Origin: Epiperipatus broadwayi
Lineage: Eukaryota; Onychophora; Udeonychophora; Euonychophora; Peripatidae
Length of the DNA: 64,000 bases
Assembly: GCA_028023455.1 (NCBI GenBank)
Contig: JAQFVV010000072.1
Location: forward strand, 263,501-327,500
Direction of reading: 5' to 3'
Of the stretch, positions 47,244 to 58,254 are shown piece after piece. Both the position numbers and the translations under genes were made by a program. The first letter of the stretch is position 1; each line of letters opens with the position of its first letter. The notes under the pieces were generated by a model, which was given only the letters and a program-made list of their open reading frames with translations, searched no databases and was not told the origin of the DNA.

Positions 47244-47930
47244 TTACATATATTTCCATAAACTGTTTATGGCCCTATTTGCAACTTGCCTATTAATAAC
47301 TTTATCCTTATATTTATCAATCAAAATTGCCTCTTTAATTTTCCTTTTTTTATGATTCCTTTCTTCCATTAATATTTTTATTTCATTACTATTAAATGTA
47401 AACCTATAATTACAAGTTTTTTCATGGTCAAAGAATACTGAAGCTGTACCAAATTGACTATTTACATTATTTTTAATTCGCTTATATAATAATTGATGCA
47501 CCTTCAATCTTTTTTTCACAGAACATCTCGATTCACCGATATATAATTTTTGACATCCACATGAAATCTGATAAATTATATTACTTCTTTGCAACTTAGG
47601 AATTATATTCTTAGAATTATTAATCAATTGATTAGCATTCTGAGGAACACAAAATGAAATATTATACTTTTCTTTAACTATATTCTTAATTAATTTAGAT
47701 TGCATGTCATTTATAAATGACATAGATATCCATTTTTTATTATCTAAGATAACATTGCAAACCCTCTTCTAATTATTAAATGAATTTACTGTATGCAAGA
47801 TTTGGTTTTTATCATAACCAACCTTTAAAAGTTCATTAATAAATAGTTCAATATTTAAAATTTTATCACTCTTACATTTACATAATTTATCATTGCGATG
47901 CAAAAATGATTTCAGACTTGTCATTGAAAG
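47244..47930 (-). CDS. Penelope-like GIY-YIG endonuclease fragment 3
   Basis: A 159-residue open frame (47723-47244) with NIIYQISCGC at about 48-57, YIG at 61-63, ESRCSVKKRL with arginine at 66, and the catalytic-type glutamate at about 131 in KIKEAILIDKYK, then INRQ. Further element sequence extends upstream to about 47930 with frame breaks. Same family as fragments 1 and 2. No reverse transcriptase is visible nearby. Probably inactive because it is 5' truncated. Confidence 0.7.
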
Positions 47931-48195
47931 AGGTAAGGAGCATGATAAGGCAATTAACAGAAAAGATATAAGTTTAAAGTCATATATTCATTTTTTGGAT
48001 AGTGGACATAAAATGAATTGTGTGAAATATATTCAGGTAATCAAGTATGTTAAAAATTAGAAACAAAGAAAATGTTATGAAATTTTGTATATTCAAGAAA
48101 GTTTAAACAAATGTGTAAACATAGTTAAAGGTCTAGCACAACTAGGGGGGAAATGGACAATATTAGACTATTTGAAACTTAAGAGTTATAATTTA
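47900..48195 (+). pseudogene. GIY-YIG endonuclease fragment 4, other Penelope-like lineage
   Basis: The plus strand reads RGKEHDKAINRK, then YIHFLDSGHKMNCVK, a stop at about 48058, then CYEILYIQESLNKCVNIVKGLA. The arginine/EH helix, the GH pair and the ELLYIQ...N glutamate region fit the C-terminal half of a Penelope-type GIY-YIG domain. They differ from fragments 1-3, so this is a second subfamily. The N-terminal GIY half is missing. It is head to head with fragment 3. Confidence 0.5.
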
Positions 48196-48362
48196 AAATA
48201 GTTTTAAATTTTGTAAATATATATATTATAGGGGGAAAGGGATTGTAAAAAGTTTAATCATTTTTAAATGCATGTATTTATTTTAATAATTATATTTATT
48301 GTAATGCAATATAAATAATGTCCATTGGGTGGAGTTGCAGTAGAAGAACTGGTCATGTGATT

Positions 48363-48412
48363 TTATTTAAAAAAACATCTTGATAAGGTTCCATTAAGGA
48401 ATGGAAGCCGAG
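48363..48412 (+). ncRNA. Degenerate hammerhead-like motif
   Basis: CTTGATAAGG, then a hairpin-like GGTTCC / GGAATG segment, then GAAGC. A CTGATGA-to-GAAA layout is suggested, but both boxes are mutated. It lies 3' of fragment 4 on the same strand, paralleling the other Penelope-like fragments. Confidence 0.25.
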
Positions 48413-49057
48413 TTGATGTATTAAATAATTTTTTTTTTAATTTATAGAGAGTTCTCTGTTTCAATTTTGTTTTAAATTATTTTAAAGTTTATATCAATAC
48501 TGTTATTGGTTTTGTAACTCATGCCCTCTAATTACATAATACTGATTGTCATTCAGGTACTGAACACATGAATAACTATCTAAATATTATTATTATAAAC
48601 ACATCCCTGCATGCACATGTATAAATGATTTAATATTTAAGGCAGGGGTCGGCAACCTATGGCACCTGTGCCATGCTTGGCACATCAACGATTATCAATG
48701 GCACTCGGAATAAATTGAAATAGTAAAAAATATATATTTTAATTACAGCGTCTTTTTTTTTTTTTTTGGTTTTACATTCAACATTGAATTTACAATTAAA
48801 TCATTATTTATCAGAAAATAATACATTTGACTTCATTTAAAAGATATTTTTGTTTGCAAGTGAAATAAATTCTACATATTTACATTTTACTTCTGATAAT
48901 ATTAAAAAATGAAATCGTAATCCAAATAAAAAGCTTATTAAGTTATTAATTCTAGAAAGCTATTTTCAATAGTTGATTGGTAAATAATCGATACTCATTG
49001 GTAGTGCTTTTTTCAAAAAAGAGATTCTCATGGCATACTGACTGAGAGATTCCCAAA

Positions 49058-50870
49058 ATGCCCCACAAAAGACAAAAACATGATATTCGCTTTTTTCAAA
49101 ACTCTTGGACAAATGAATGTGGATTTGTACAGCAAAAAGATTGTGCTGTGTGTACATTATGCTGTGAAAGTATTGTGTCGTACCTCAAGTATACAAAGAC
49201 ATAATCAAATTAAACGTGTTCATGTTTAAAAATTCAAATGAGAAAAGTGAAGCTGTGAAAAGAGCTGTTTCTGCCTTTAAGAAACAAACTACTTATTTTA
49301 GTCAAATAATTGGAACCTAAAATAAAGCCACCAAATGTAGTTATACAATTGCTCATTGTGTGGCTTTGAAAGGCAAACCTTTCACAGATGGACAATTCAT
49401 CAAAGAAATGTTATTGAAAAGTGCTGAAATCTTATTCGGTGATCTACCAAATAAACAAACAATACTGTCTCGAATTCGTGAAATACCATCTTCTGCAAGA
49501 TCAATTCAAAGAAGAATAACTGACATGGCCGAAAATGTAACAACAAAACAGAAAACCAGTTTACAACAAGCTGTTGCATTCAGTGTTATTGTTGATGAAA
49601 GCACTGGTGTAAATGATGTGGCGTGCCTAGCAATAGTTGCATGATATTATAACAACAATCATATTTATGAAGAATTCTGTTGCTTGATTCCTCTTACTGG
49701 TACAATAAAGGGGCATATTTTCACTGCATTTTTCAATTATTTTGAAAATCAGAAAATTAACATAAATAAAAATTTAGTGTTACTACTGATGCCAGCCGTG
49801 CATCTTAAAAATCATATTAAACATCGAATATTGAGTTTCCACTGCATTGTACACCAGAAAAATTTAATTGCAAAAATCTCATCACAATGCTTGAATTCTG
49901 TAATGGACACTGTCATTAAAATAATTAATTTCATAGTTTCTCGTTCTTCATTAACACATAGGCAATTTAAATCCCTTTGGTAAGAAATGAATAGTGCATA
50001 TATAGATCTCCCTTTATACAGGAATGTAGTCAAAGTAATGTCTTGAACAGGTTTGTATCATGTCTGAAAGAAATCAAGATGTTTTTTGATGAAAAAGAAC
50101 AACATTATCCGGAAATAAATAATGGAGACTGGTTATGCAAACTGATGTTTCTGACTGATATAACTCAACACCTGAATGAATTAAACTTGCATTTGCGAGT
50201 GAAGGGTCAAACAGTAATAGAACTTTTTGAATATTTGAAAGAATTTGCATCAAAATTAGATATATTTTGCCGTGATACTGCCACTAACCCCTACAAGTAC
50301 TTTCGAAATATAAAGGCCCATGCAAATCAATTTAACATTAACAAAGATGAATTTCAAAAATACATTGAAGCTCTCAGAGAAGAATTTTCCAAATGATGTG
50401 AAGATTTCCAAATACACACACACATATTTTCTTTCCTTATCAAACCTGACTTTAATTGATTTAAAGATAACGCCATTTGATTTATCTCTTTTTGAATGGA
50501 TGGATATTGATAGTTTTGAAATGGAATTAATTGAATTACTGTCATCGGAATTGTGGAAAACTAAATTTGTAGAATTGTGGAAAACTCTTGAAGGGAACTC
50601 TCTAGAAAAGTCGTTTGTCATTCTCAATTGTTGGATATCATTACCTGAAAGATTTAATTCTTTGAAAAAAATGCTTGTGCTCTGCTTTCAGAATTTGGTT
50701 CAACTTACTTATGTGAACAAATTTCTCACATATAAAAAATATTTTGAGTTCACAAAAAAGTTACCTAACGCCTGAACATTCAGAAGCATGCGTGAAGCTA
50801 AAAGTGACCAATTGCATACCTGACATTGAGCAATTGAGCAAAGAGGTACAAGGGCAAGGTTCACATTAAT
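49058..50870 (+). pseudogene. hAT transposase, GTF2IRD2/ZBED-like, inactivated
   Basis: Reads from an ATG at 49058 with a BED-finger-like start (RFFQNSWTNECGFVQQ, then CAVCTLCCESI). It continues through the open piece 49360-49644 (KPFTDGQFIKEMLL, SARSIQRRITDM, SVIVDESTGVNDVACLAI) and 49684-49983 (HCIVHQKNLIAK). Later pieces at 50043-50396 and 50320-50775 include 'CLKEIKMFFDEKEQHYPE', 'FASKLDIFCRD' and 'SLPERFNSLKKM'. The VDEST and HCIVHQ blocks match the catalytic core of hAT transposases in the GTF2IRD2/ZBED/SCAND3 group. At least three stops and two frameshifts break it. Confidence 0.8.
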
Positions 50871-51111
50871 TTATTTTAATAATAAAAAATGGCTAATCAT
50901 ATTAGAATTCATGATATTTTTTTCTTATTTAAATTATATATTTTGTATAGGTAAAAAGTTGTAATTTATAATTTGTAATATAATTTTTAATAAGCATGTT
51001 AAAAATTACAAATTAAAAAAAAGATACTTTTCACATGATTCTAAGTATTTTAAAATATTGATTGACCAATAATATAAGATCCGTTATAATAGACTTCAAA
51101 AGTATATATTA

Positions 51112-51218
51112 GTCAAGCCTTGATGGTCGAGAGGTCAGCGACGGCAGCTTTACAAGCAGTTGTCCCGGGATAGCGGGTTCGCTTCCCGGCTGATGCTATG
51201 ACACATGAGAAAAAAAAA
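51112..51218 (+). mobile_element. tRNA-derived SINE inside hAT
   Basis: Begins 'gtcaagccttgatgg', with a GGGTTCGCTTCCC B box and an A tail. The target duplication 'agtatatatta' lies at 51101-51111 and again from 51218. Inserted after the hAT element. Confidence 0.9.
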
Positions 51219-51393
51219 GTATATATTATGTAGCAGTGTATATTATATACTATAATATTATATATAACTTTGAAACCCATTATAAGTGAACCAATTTTGA
51301 TAATATAATATGATTGGCAAAATCATGTCGGCACACAGAATAACATTGTAACATAGGTTTGGCACCACACTACTAAAAAGTTGCTGACCCCTG

Positions 51394-52127
51394 TTCAAGG
51401 CAATTCTTTTTTATAAGAATATATTTATATAAGCTAGATAAAATTAATTGTAATTATAAATTAGAATTAAAAAATTAAATTATACTATGATTAGTTTAAA
51501 ATTTAATCTATATTTTAAATGCTTATCAAATATAAGGATTTTATTTAATTATTCTGCTTTCTTTGAACTAAACATATACTTACATTTTATCTCTTCTTTT
51601 TTTTTTTTGGAAAGCAAGCAAACAGCAATCTCGTATTATAATTTTAACAACTACTTCCCTTAGAATAATTCATTTTAATATTTTCTCTTTTATTAGAATT
51701 TATATAACAAATAAAATTATATTTTTAAATTTATAATCCTGCACAGAACAGAAGCTGTTATTGATCTTACAATCTAAAAATTCACATTTTAACAATCAAT
51801 AATTTATAAATCGCACACTTTATTAATACAATGACAATAAAATAACTTTACATTTGATCTATATATGACCCTAATTCAAGTAGTCTTCTCAAATAAAGTT
51901 TTAAATTTATTTTCTTTGAAAGTGTATCAAAAGAAATGACTGCAAAGGAAAAATAAAGGAGTCGTACTTCATCATAAATGATCCTCACGCCATTAATTGA
52001 AAAGACACATATTTCTCTATTGCTAAGAAGTGGACAAGCTGATTGATCTGTATATATTAAGAATTATTTTACATACAAAGATTAATTTGCATACATTAGC
52101 ATACATCAACAACACCACAACGTTTCT
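51394..52127. other. Non-coding stretch
   Basis: No feature supported. Confidence 0.45.
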
Positions 52128-52178
52128 AACTCTTCGGCTATGAATGTGAGGTTACAAGACCTCGAAAGCGCTAAGCCG
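52128..52178 (+). repeat. Hammerhead-like fold, non-canonical core
   Basis: CGGCT 52135-52139 pairs with AGCCG 52172-52176. Between them lie ATGAATGTGA, a GAGGTT / GACCTC hairpin around 'acaa', GAAA and the palindrome AGCGCT. It looks like a hammerhead except that CTGANGA is replaced by ATGAATGTGA, as also at 43510. Confidence 0.4.
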
Positions 52179-52395
52179 GATATTTTAATTTTGATATTTC
52201 TAACTTCACCAACGAGCGTTTGAAGCACGGTATAATTACAATTACAAAGCAAATTTTAAAAAATTATATATTTACAGTCTTGGTTGAATGAATTAGTACA
52301 AACGTGCTGGAAAACTGAACGAGTTCTTTGTTAAATTATACTTAAAAAATGTATGTTTTGTAGTTTTAATTTCATTTTTTTTTATTTTCTTGGAA

Positions 52396-52774
52396 ACTAA
52401 AACAAGTGATGTCAAACGTTGGTGGCCGAGTGGTCAGCACAGCGGCCTTACAAGCAGTTGTCCCGGGTTTGCGGGTTCGCTTCCCGGCCGATGCTTTGAC
52501 ACATGGAAAAAAAAAAAACTAAAACAAGTGATGTCAAACATTGGTAGCCGAGTGGTCAGCACAGCGGCCTTACAAGCAGTTGTCCCGGGTTTGCGGGTTC
52601 GCTTCCCGGCCGATGCTTTGACACATGGAAAAAAAAAAACTAAAACAAGTGATGTCAAACATTGGTAGCCGAGTGGTCAGCACAGCGGCCTTACAAGCAG
52701 TTGTCCCGGGTTTGCGGGTTCGCTTCCCGGCCGATGCTTTGACACATGGAAAAAAAAAAACTAAAACAAGTGAT
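52396..52774 (+). mobile_element. Three tandem SINEs sharing one target repeat
   Basis: Three copies of a 121-122 bp unit, each made of the 15-bp 'actaaaacaagtgat' followed by a tRNA-derived SINE (B box GGGTTCGCTTCCC, A tail). A fourth copy of the 15-mer closes the array. The 15-mers start at 52396, 52518, 52639 and 52760. Units 2 and 3 are near identical; unit 1 differs in gttggtgg versus attggtag. Explained by one insertion with target duplication followed by tandem duplication. Confidence 0.95.
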
Positions 52775-54085
52775 AATCGGTGTTTGATTTTAGATCTTAC
52801 AGGCCAGCAATTACAAATTTGACAAGTTTTCCTCCCAAATTAAAATTCTGGCTTTTCCTCTTTGAAAATAGTTGATGTGAACAGGACTTTCTGAAATCCA
52901 TGGCGACATATAGAGTACACGCCTTAGTTTTTTATATAGACATTTTTAAATTGAGCATATTTTTGCAATATGAAAAAATCATTTTGTTTTCCATTTCATC
53001 AATGTTTTTTATTTACTGCCAGTCCTTTCTCCAGTAGCACAAGAATAAGAATACAACATCTTTTCACTTGATTCTTAGCATTCTGGACAATCAAATGTCA
53101 TTATTAGATTTACAGTAATTAGTTACTTATAATTAAAGAAATTCAAACTTCTAATCTTTTTTTTAATAATCAAAATCTGGAAATCGCATTATTACATACA
53201 ATATCAATAGATAACAATTTCTTCACGTTGTTATTTATACAATTGTCTCATAATTTTTAATTAAACTAAAAGCATTCTTGTTTAATTAAAGCATATAAAA
53301 ATAAAATTTAAATTTTTATTAAGTTATAGACTTTAGTTCATTATTTGATTACTTTTAAACATTATTTGTTAACCATAATATTTATTAAATGTATTACCTA
53401 TTAAACATATTTATTTCCCCTTATTGTAATATTATTTATATGAATTAATATATTTAATATGTAAATCTGTATACACATACACACAAATATACTTAAAGAA
53501 TTAAACTTATTTCCTTTTAATAATGAATGTCCACTTAATATGTTTCATTAATAACTCATTTCAACTTTTTAATCTTACTATCCATTTTATGCTCCTATAA
53601 GCTTTACCATCTATCTCCAGTACTTTTATCTAATCACATCATTGCGGGACTGGATCAAAAGAAGAGACATTCCTACCATTAGACTTTCGATCTTCCTCAC
53701 ATACTCCATTTGGGTTGTTAGATTAAAAAAATCTATACACATCCCCAACCAGATGAGGATCTCTGCTTCATCCAGTCAATGCAAAAGATAAAAAAAGAGA
53801 TGAAACCCTCTCCTCCAAGTTCATTTATGAAGAAACATGGAAGCTCTTTCAAATTTCAAGGCACTAACTGTAAAATACTTTCAACCAGAACAATCACTAT
53901 ACACTCACCATACAATTTATTTAGTTGTATATATTATAATCACTGATTTTTCATCAAATATTGTAACACTGTAAACAAACTGCTTGTACCCTAATATATC
54001 CTTAAATAAATTTATTTAGAAACAAACCATTTATCTCTATACAATTTTCTATCCTTGTATATCTCATTATGTATCAAAATAAGTA
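52775..54085. other. Non-coding stretch
   Basis: No feature supported. Confidence 0.45.
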
Positions 54086-54089
54086 TGAT

Positions 54090-54215
54090 GAAATAGTCTA
54101 CTCCACCTTTATTGTTAAAAGGAGATTGCCTTGACAACAGTTTGAAATTGTTGATTGTTATTGGAATTGGGTTGTCTAAGTATTGACTGGTTTTTAATGA
54201 TATATATATAAGGGG
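54090..54215 (-). repeat. Dispersed repeat R3, copy 2
   Basis: Inverse of 31690-31805, with 'ttgccttgacaacagtttg' and 'aagtattgactggttttta'. Confidence 0.6.
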
Positions 54216-54257
54216 CATTAAGTTTAGTATAGACAATATTATTACCATCATCATCAA

Positions 54258-54605
54258 TCAAGGTCTCTTCAAGTTCAATCCATCTTCTCTGATGTTTAGC
54301 TTTCCTTCTCCATATCACCCCTGCACTCTTTCTTATTTCATCCATCCATCTCACGTTGTCTCTTTCTGGGTATTTACAATCTCTTGAAATCCAGTTTAAG
54401 ATTTCAATTGTTCATCTATTATCATCTCTTTTAACAATATGTCCAGCCCAACTTCACTTCAGTCTTTTAAGTTTTTCAATGAGGTCAGTAACACCTGTTT
54501 CTTCTCTTACCCAGATATTGCATTTCTGATCTCTTCTTGTTACTCCCAACATGAATCTCTCCATACTTCTTTTAGTGGTCTGAGTCTCTGTATTGTTCTT
54601 CTACT
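54258..54605 (-). mobile_element. RTE-like LINE, C-terminal fragment
   Basis: The minus strand encodes 'VRWMDEIRKSAGVIWRRKAKHQRRWIELEETLIDDDGN', written here only in outline as the RWMDEI and HQRRW...LEETLI blocks that end this LINE's protein. The 3' UTR tail with 'accatcatcatcaatc' follows on the low side. 5' truncated near 54605. This copy shows that the stop falls just before a (GAT)n-like tail. Confidence 0.75.
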
Positions 54606-54744
54606 AAGATCCAAATATTATATATAAAGTAAAAGAGAATGAAGGATAAAATTAATTTTTAAAAATCCTCATATATTTTATCATAATCATTGCTATCAAA
54701 TATAACTATATTTTACTGGTAAAAAGTCTTTTTTAACAACCTGT

Positions 54745-55092
54745 TTTTTGCTTATCTGAATGCTGGTGCTCTATGATTCATAATGTATTGATTTTGTACA
54801 ATAAACCCAGCCTTTTTGAACATTTTCTTTCTGTCGTTTGCTTCACAAATTAACCCTCAACAATACCTGGATCAGATTCATGTCCATAGTTCTTATTATT
54901 ATAAATTATAGATACATTTGTAAAATTGGATTTAGCTTCAAACATCAAATGCATATGTATTTTATAATCATGAAAGGGTATGTAGATATGGATTCCATCC
55001 ACGAATGATTGAAGTAAGATCAAATAGATTTTGTTTATTGTGCAAAATGTGATGAATCAGAAAGACAATAGCACTCAAATAAGCAAAAAAAA
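54745..55092. mobile_element. Fold-back element FB-3, two-armed
   Basis: The left arm 'tttgcttatctgaatgctg' to 'gtacaataaaccca' pairs with the right arm 'gtttattgtgcaaaat' to 'actcaaataagcaaaaa'. The arms are about 75 bp. A single-arm copy is at 32915. Confidence 0.65.
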
Positions 55093-55110
55093 AAAGAGTT
55101 TTATATATAT

Positions 55111-55193
55111 GTCAAATGTAATGACCAGGAAGCGAACCCAGGCCAGCTGCTTAGAAGGCAGTTATGCTAACCACTAGGCCACCAACGCTTGAC
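55111..55193 (-). mobile_element. tRNA-derived SINE
   Basis: The minus copy begins 'gtcaagcgttggtggcc' at 55193, with a B-box-like GGGTTCGCTTCC. The A tail is weak or replaced by 'catttgacatatatata'. Confidence 0.8.
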
Positions 55194-55744
55194 AAAAAAA
55201 TGAGTTTTTAAGTTGTTAACAGTATTTTTTTTTGTTAACCAGGATTAATGAGGCTATTGCTTTAGAGGATTAATTGTTTTTTTAAATTAATTATACTTTA
55301 TATTTTATTATACTTTATACTCTATTATAGTATCTTTATATTATTTACAATAATAGCTTTAGTCTATTGTATATATTACCTGAGGCAATAATGAATGTAT
55401 GTTTTTGTATTAAATATCCACAAGAAAAAGTAAATGAGTGCTTTGTTTACGTATTTTATATCCAATATTCTTTATATTTAGGGATCTATGGTATTCTAAT
55501 TTAATATGTTGGGTATTCTTGTCATCAGTTAGATTGCCAAAAATATGCCCTTTTTTTATACAGAGTAAGCCAATTATTTTCTATCTTATCCATGAATATA
55601 TCTTTTTAAATATTTATATCTGTGTGTTATTATATATATATATATATATACACACACACTCTTTCACTGTTCTTTTACAAAGGCATATTGGAAGACTACT
55701 ATTCAGCTACTGTTTTAAAAAACATTTATTTTGTGAGTAATTTT
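55194..55744. other. Non-coding stretch
   Basis: No feature supported apart from a short (TA)n and (CA)n near 55630-55660. Confidence 0.45.
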
Positions 55745-56560
55745 AAAGATTAGTATTGCCATGATTATAGTCCCTTCAGAGATTGTTGATAAGAGCAAGT
55801 TATTGATCCAAAACGTGTGTCCTGAAAAGAGTGAGAATTTTTTTTCATAATGTGGCAACATATAATAAAGTAGCAAATATTATAAATGGTGCATTGCTCT
55901 CACTCAGCTCATATGATTAATTACTTATTCCAGATCTAGATATTTTTGTGTGCAAGATTTCTTGTGGATATACTTAGTGTTATGTAATCCTCCTTTGTAG
56001 ATTAATGAACTATTGTGAATAGGCTTTATTAAATAACATCATTAATTTATGTATTCAAACTTCAACATCAAATAGATCATATTATGGTAATAAAAATAAT
56101 ATTATGTTCGTGGATTGATGATCTCCCTGACGGCAGTTGTTAAGGGTTGATTATTGGCCTAAAATATATGTCCTACAAAAAATGGTGCTTTTTTTTTATA
56201 ATATGGCAATGTATAGAATACAATAAAGTATGATAGATGGCACAATGAAGCTTAATATCACTTCATTTCATATTTAGAATACTAATTAATTACTGCATAT
56301 TTGGATATTAATGCAAAAGTTTATATGATTGTGGATTGATGGCCACTTGAAAAGTAATTGACAGGGGTAGTTATTGTCCTGTGTGTTGGTAGAATGGCAA
56401 CTCAAAGTCTATGGATTGTGGCCCGGCTCTGTCACTTCTGATACTCAAGTTTCTTATAAATTCCTGAGCAATAAACCAATCATTTCGGACAAAGATTATT
56501 GAATCAAAACACATCTCCTACGAAGATTTTTTTTCATAGTATTCCAACATATGGAATAAA
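55745..56560 (+). repeat. Degenerate tandem repeat, pLTR-like units
   Basis: Three to four diverged units of about 200-350 bp share 'gttgataagagcaagttatt' / 'gttgttaagggttgattatt' / 'gacaggggtagttatt' blocks, then 'aaaacgtgtgtcctg' / 'aaaatatatgtccta' / 'aaaacacatctccta', then a T run and 'cataatgtggcaacatata'-type blocks. A single unit is at 43640-43745. One unit has CTGACGG at 56127-56133. These could be tandem hammerhead-bearing units, but stem II cannot be established. Confidence 0.5.
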
Positions 56561-56574
56561 ATAGAAAATACATT

Positions 56575-56660
56575 TATCTTTTCAACGTGTGTGATCAAGT
56601 GTACCAGTGATGGTTGGGGGTCATGTGAAAGTCTGAGTTCAAACCCCCTATATATTAAAT
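56575..56660 (+). mobile_element. FB-1 fragment
   Basis: The end of a right arm: 'cttttcaacgtgtgtgatca', then 'gtctgagttcaaacccccta'. The ribozyme block is lost. Confidence 0.65.
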
Positions 56661-58232
56661 GCCACATTGGAGATTTAATGCAAAGTCAAAGAAGATTGGT
56701 TTATCACTAACAACAAGCACGTGAATAATAAAAAAGGAAAAGTGTCCAACTCTCCAAAAAATAAAATATGTAAATCATTATTAATTTAAATAAATTAGCA
56801 CTGCTGTAAATACTACATCAGTCTTCAATGCCCATGGGTGCTATGAATCTGATTTAATCAGTTGAAAACACGCTCAGACACAACTAATAAATACTGAATA
56901 AACCTTTACTTTGCCACTGTTCCTTACATTGATAAATAATTACAGTTGAATAAATAAAGAAAAATAACCTGAATATTATAATTTATATATATATATATAT
57001 TTTTATTATTTTTTTTTTTATTTATAAAAAAAAATAAAAAAAAAAATATATTTTTATTTTTTTTTTTTTAACATTCTTTTTATCATTTATTTATTTATTA
57101 ATTTTTATCTTTAAATAAACTAAAAAATAAATTTTTTTTTTTTATTTTACTGCTACAAAAACTCAAAATACAACTAAAATAAAACATCTATCCCCTCCTT
57201 ATAAAAAAAAGAAAAAAAAAAAAAAAAAATTTTTTTTATTTTTTTTTTTTTTTTTATTTTTATTTTAATAAAAAAATAATTATTTTTTTTAAAATTTTTA
57301 ATTGGTATTGAAAAATATTGGAAAAGGTAACTTAACAAATCCTATTTCCAAAATAACTAAAACAAAAATAATAACCTATAAACCACAATAAAAAAGTTGA
57401 TAAAAAAAATCTCTTTTATTCTAACAAAATAAAACATTCAGGAATATTCTAATATTTTGGAGAGACACATTAATCTAGGTGGAAAATATACAGAAAAACA
57501 ATATCATTTAAATAACAAAGTTCTTTAATAAGAGTCTCCATATAGAAATATAAGCACTATCGGGATTCTTTTATAGCTATATTTTCACAGTATTTTTAAC
57601 TAGTTAACTTGGTCACAATCAGGATTATTATTCTTAACTTACCGTAAGCTTTGTGAATTCACGAAGGTTGTAGCTAACTATCATAGTTTTTGTAATAATG
57701 AGCTCCCTTTTTCTTTTCTTGTTCCATTTCCCAGTTGGTCAACTTTTCCTGGTGTACATCATTAGGTCTGATGTTTTCAGGCTCGTTCACTCACATTGCC
57801 GAATTCCTTGGTGACGAGTGATCTTGGACATATTAAATGTTATCCAAGACCAACTAGCGAAATAAACGAACAAGACCTCCTTCAACGATCCCTCCTTTTT
57901 ATATCCAGTTTTAGGCTTCCAGCTCGTACCATGCCTTTCTAATCTTATACAGTTTTTTAAAATTTTAGGTACTAAAGTCTCTATTTTCTTATCAAGTTTT
58001 CCATGTTTAATTAGCTAGAAATATTTTTCTTTTAGCTTATCTTTTTACTTGCTTTTGGAATTCTTTTTTGTTCTCTCCAATTACGTTATTACTAATTAAA
58101 AAAATATCGAAGAATAATTTAACTTTCATTGTACCTCTTAACAAAATTTATACTAATCAAAAAAATCAAATTTACTTTTTTAGCTTTTACCAAATGCCAA
58201 TATATTTGTAACATATATAAATAAATGTTACA
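56661..58232 (-). mobile_element. Probable minus-strand solo LTR of the same superfamily
   Basis: On minus it begins TGTAACA at 58232 with an inverted repeat (TGTAACA with TGTTACA within 26 bases), next to a TA array at 58233-58252. Further along minus are a TATA-like 'ggatataaaaagg' near 57895 and a donor-like 'acggtaagtta' near 57640, the same order as in the LTRs at 19881 and 25069. A block near 56900 (minus 'cagtggcaaagtaa') resembles the 3' part of LTR 1. The low-coordinate end is not resolved and is approximate. Confidence 0.5.
56984..57300. repeat. Extreme A/T homopolymer cluster
   Basis: About 300 bp of T and A runs with almost no G. It interrupts the LTR-like sequence and may be assembly noise or microsatellite expansion. 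Confidence 0.8.
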
Positions 58233-58254
58233 ATATATATATATATATATATAA

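Larger units (their letters stand above)
48643..51393 (+). mobile_element. Complete-ended but dead hAT transposon
   Basis: The ends are CAGGGGTCGGCAAC at 48643 and the inverse of CAGGGGTCAGCAAC at 51380-51393, a classic hAT terminal repeat with one mismatch. The flanks atttaagg and ttcaaggc give an imperfect 8-bp target duplication. The 2.75 kb body holds one transposase pseudogene on the plus strand and a later SINE insertion (51112-51218). Confidence 0.85.

Noticed and set aside
52411-52505. tRNA gene call
   Set aside because: A and B boxes are present, but the acceptor stem does not pair well, A tails and target duplications are present, and copies are dispersed. These are SINEs.
52396-52774. 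CRISPR-like array of regular repeats
   Set aside because: The repeats are SINEs with target duplications in a eukaryotic genome and there are no unique spacers.
52390-52822. Open frames with repeated VVSTAALQAVVPGLRVRFPA
   Set aside because: They are translations of the tandem SINEs, not proteins.
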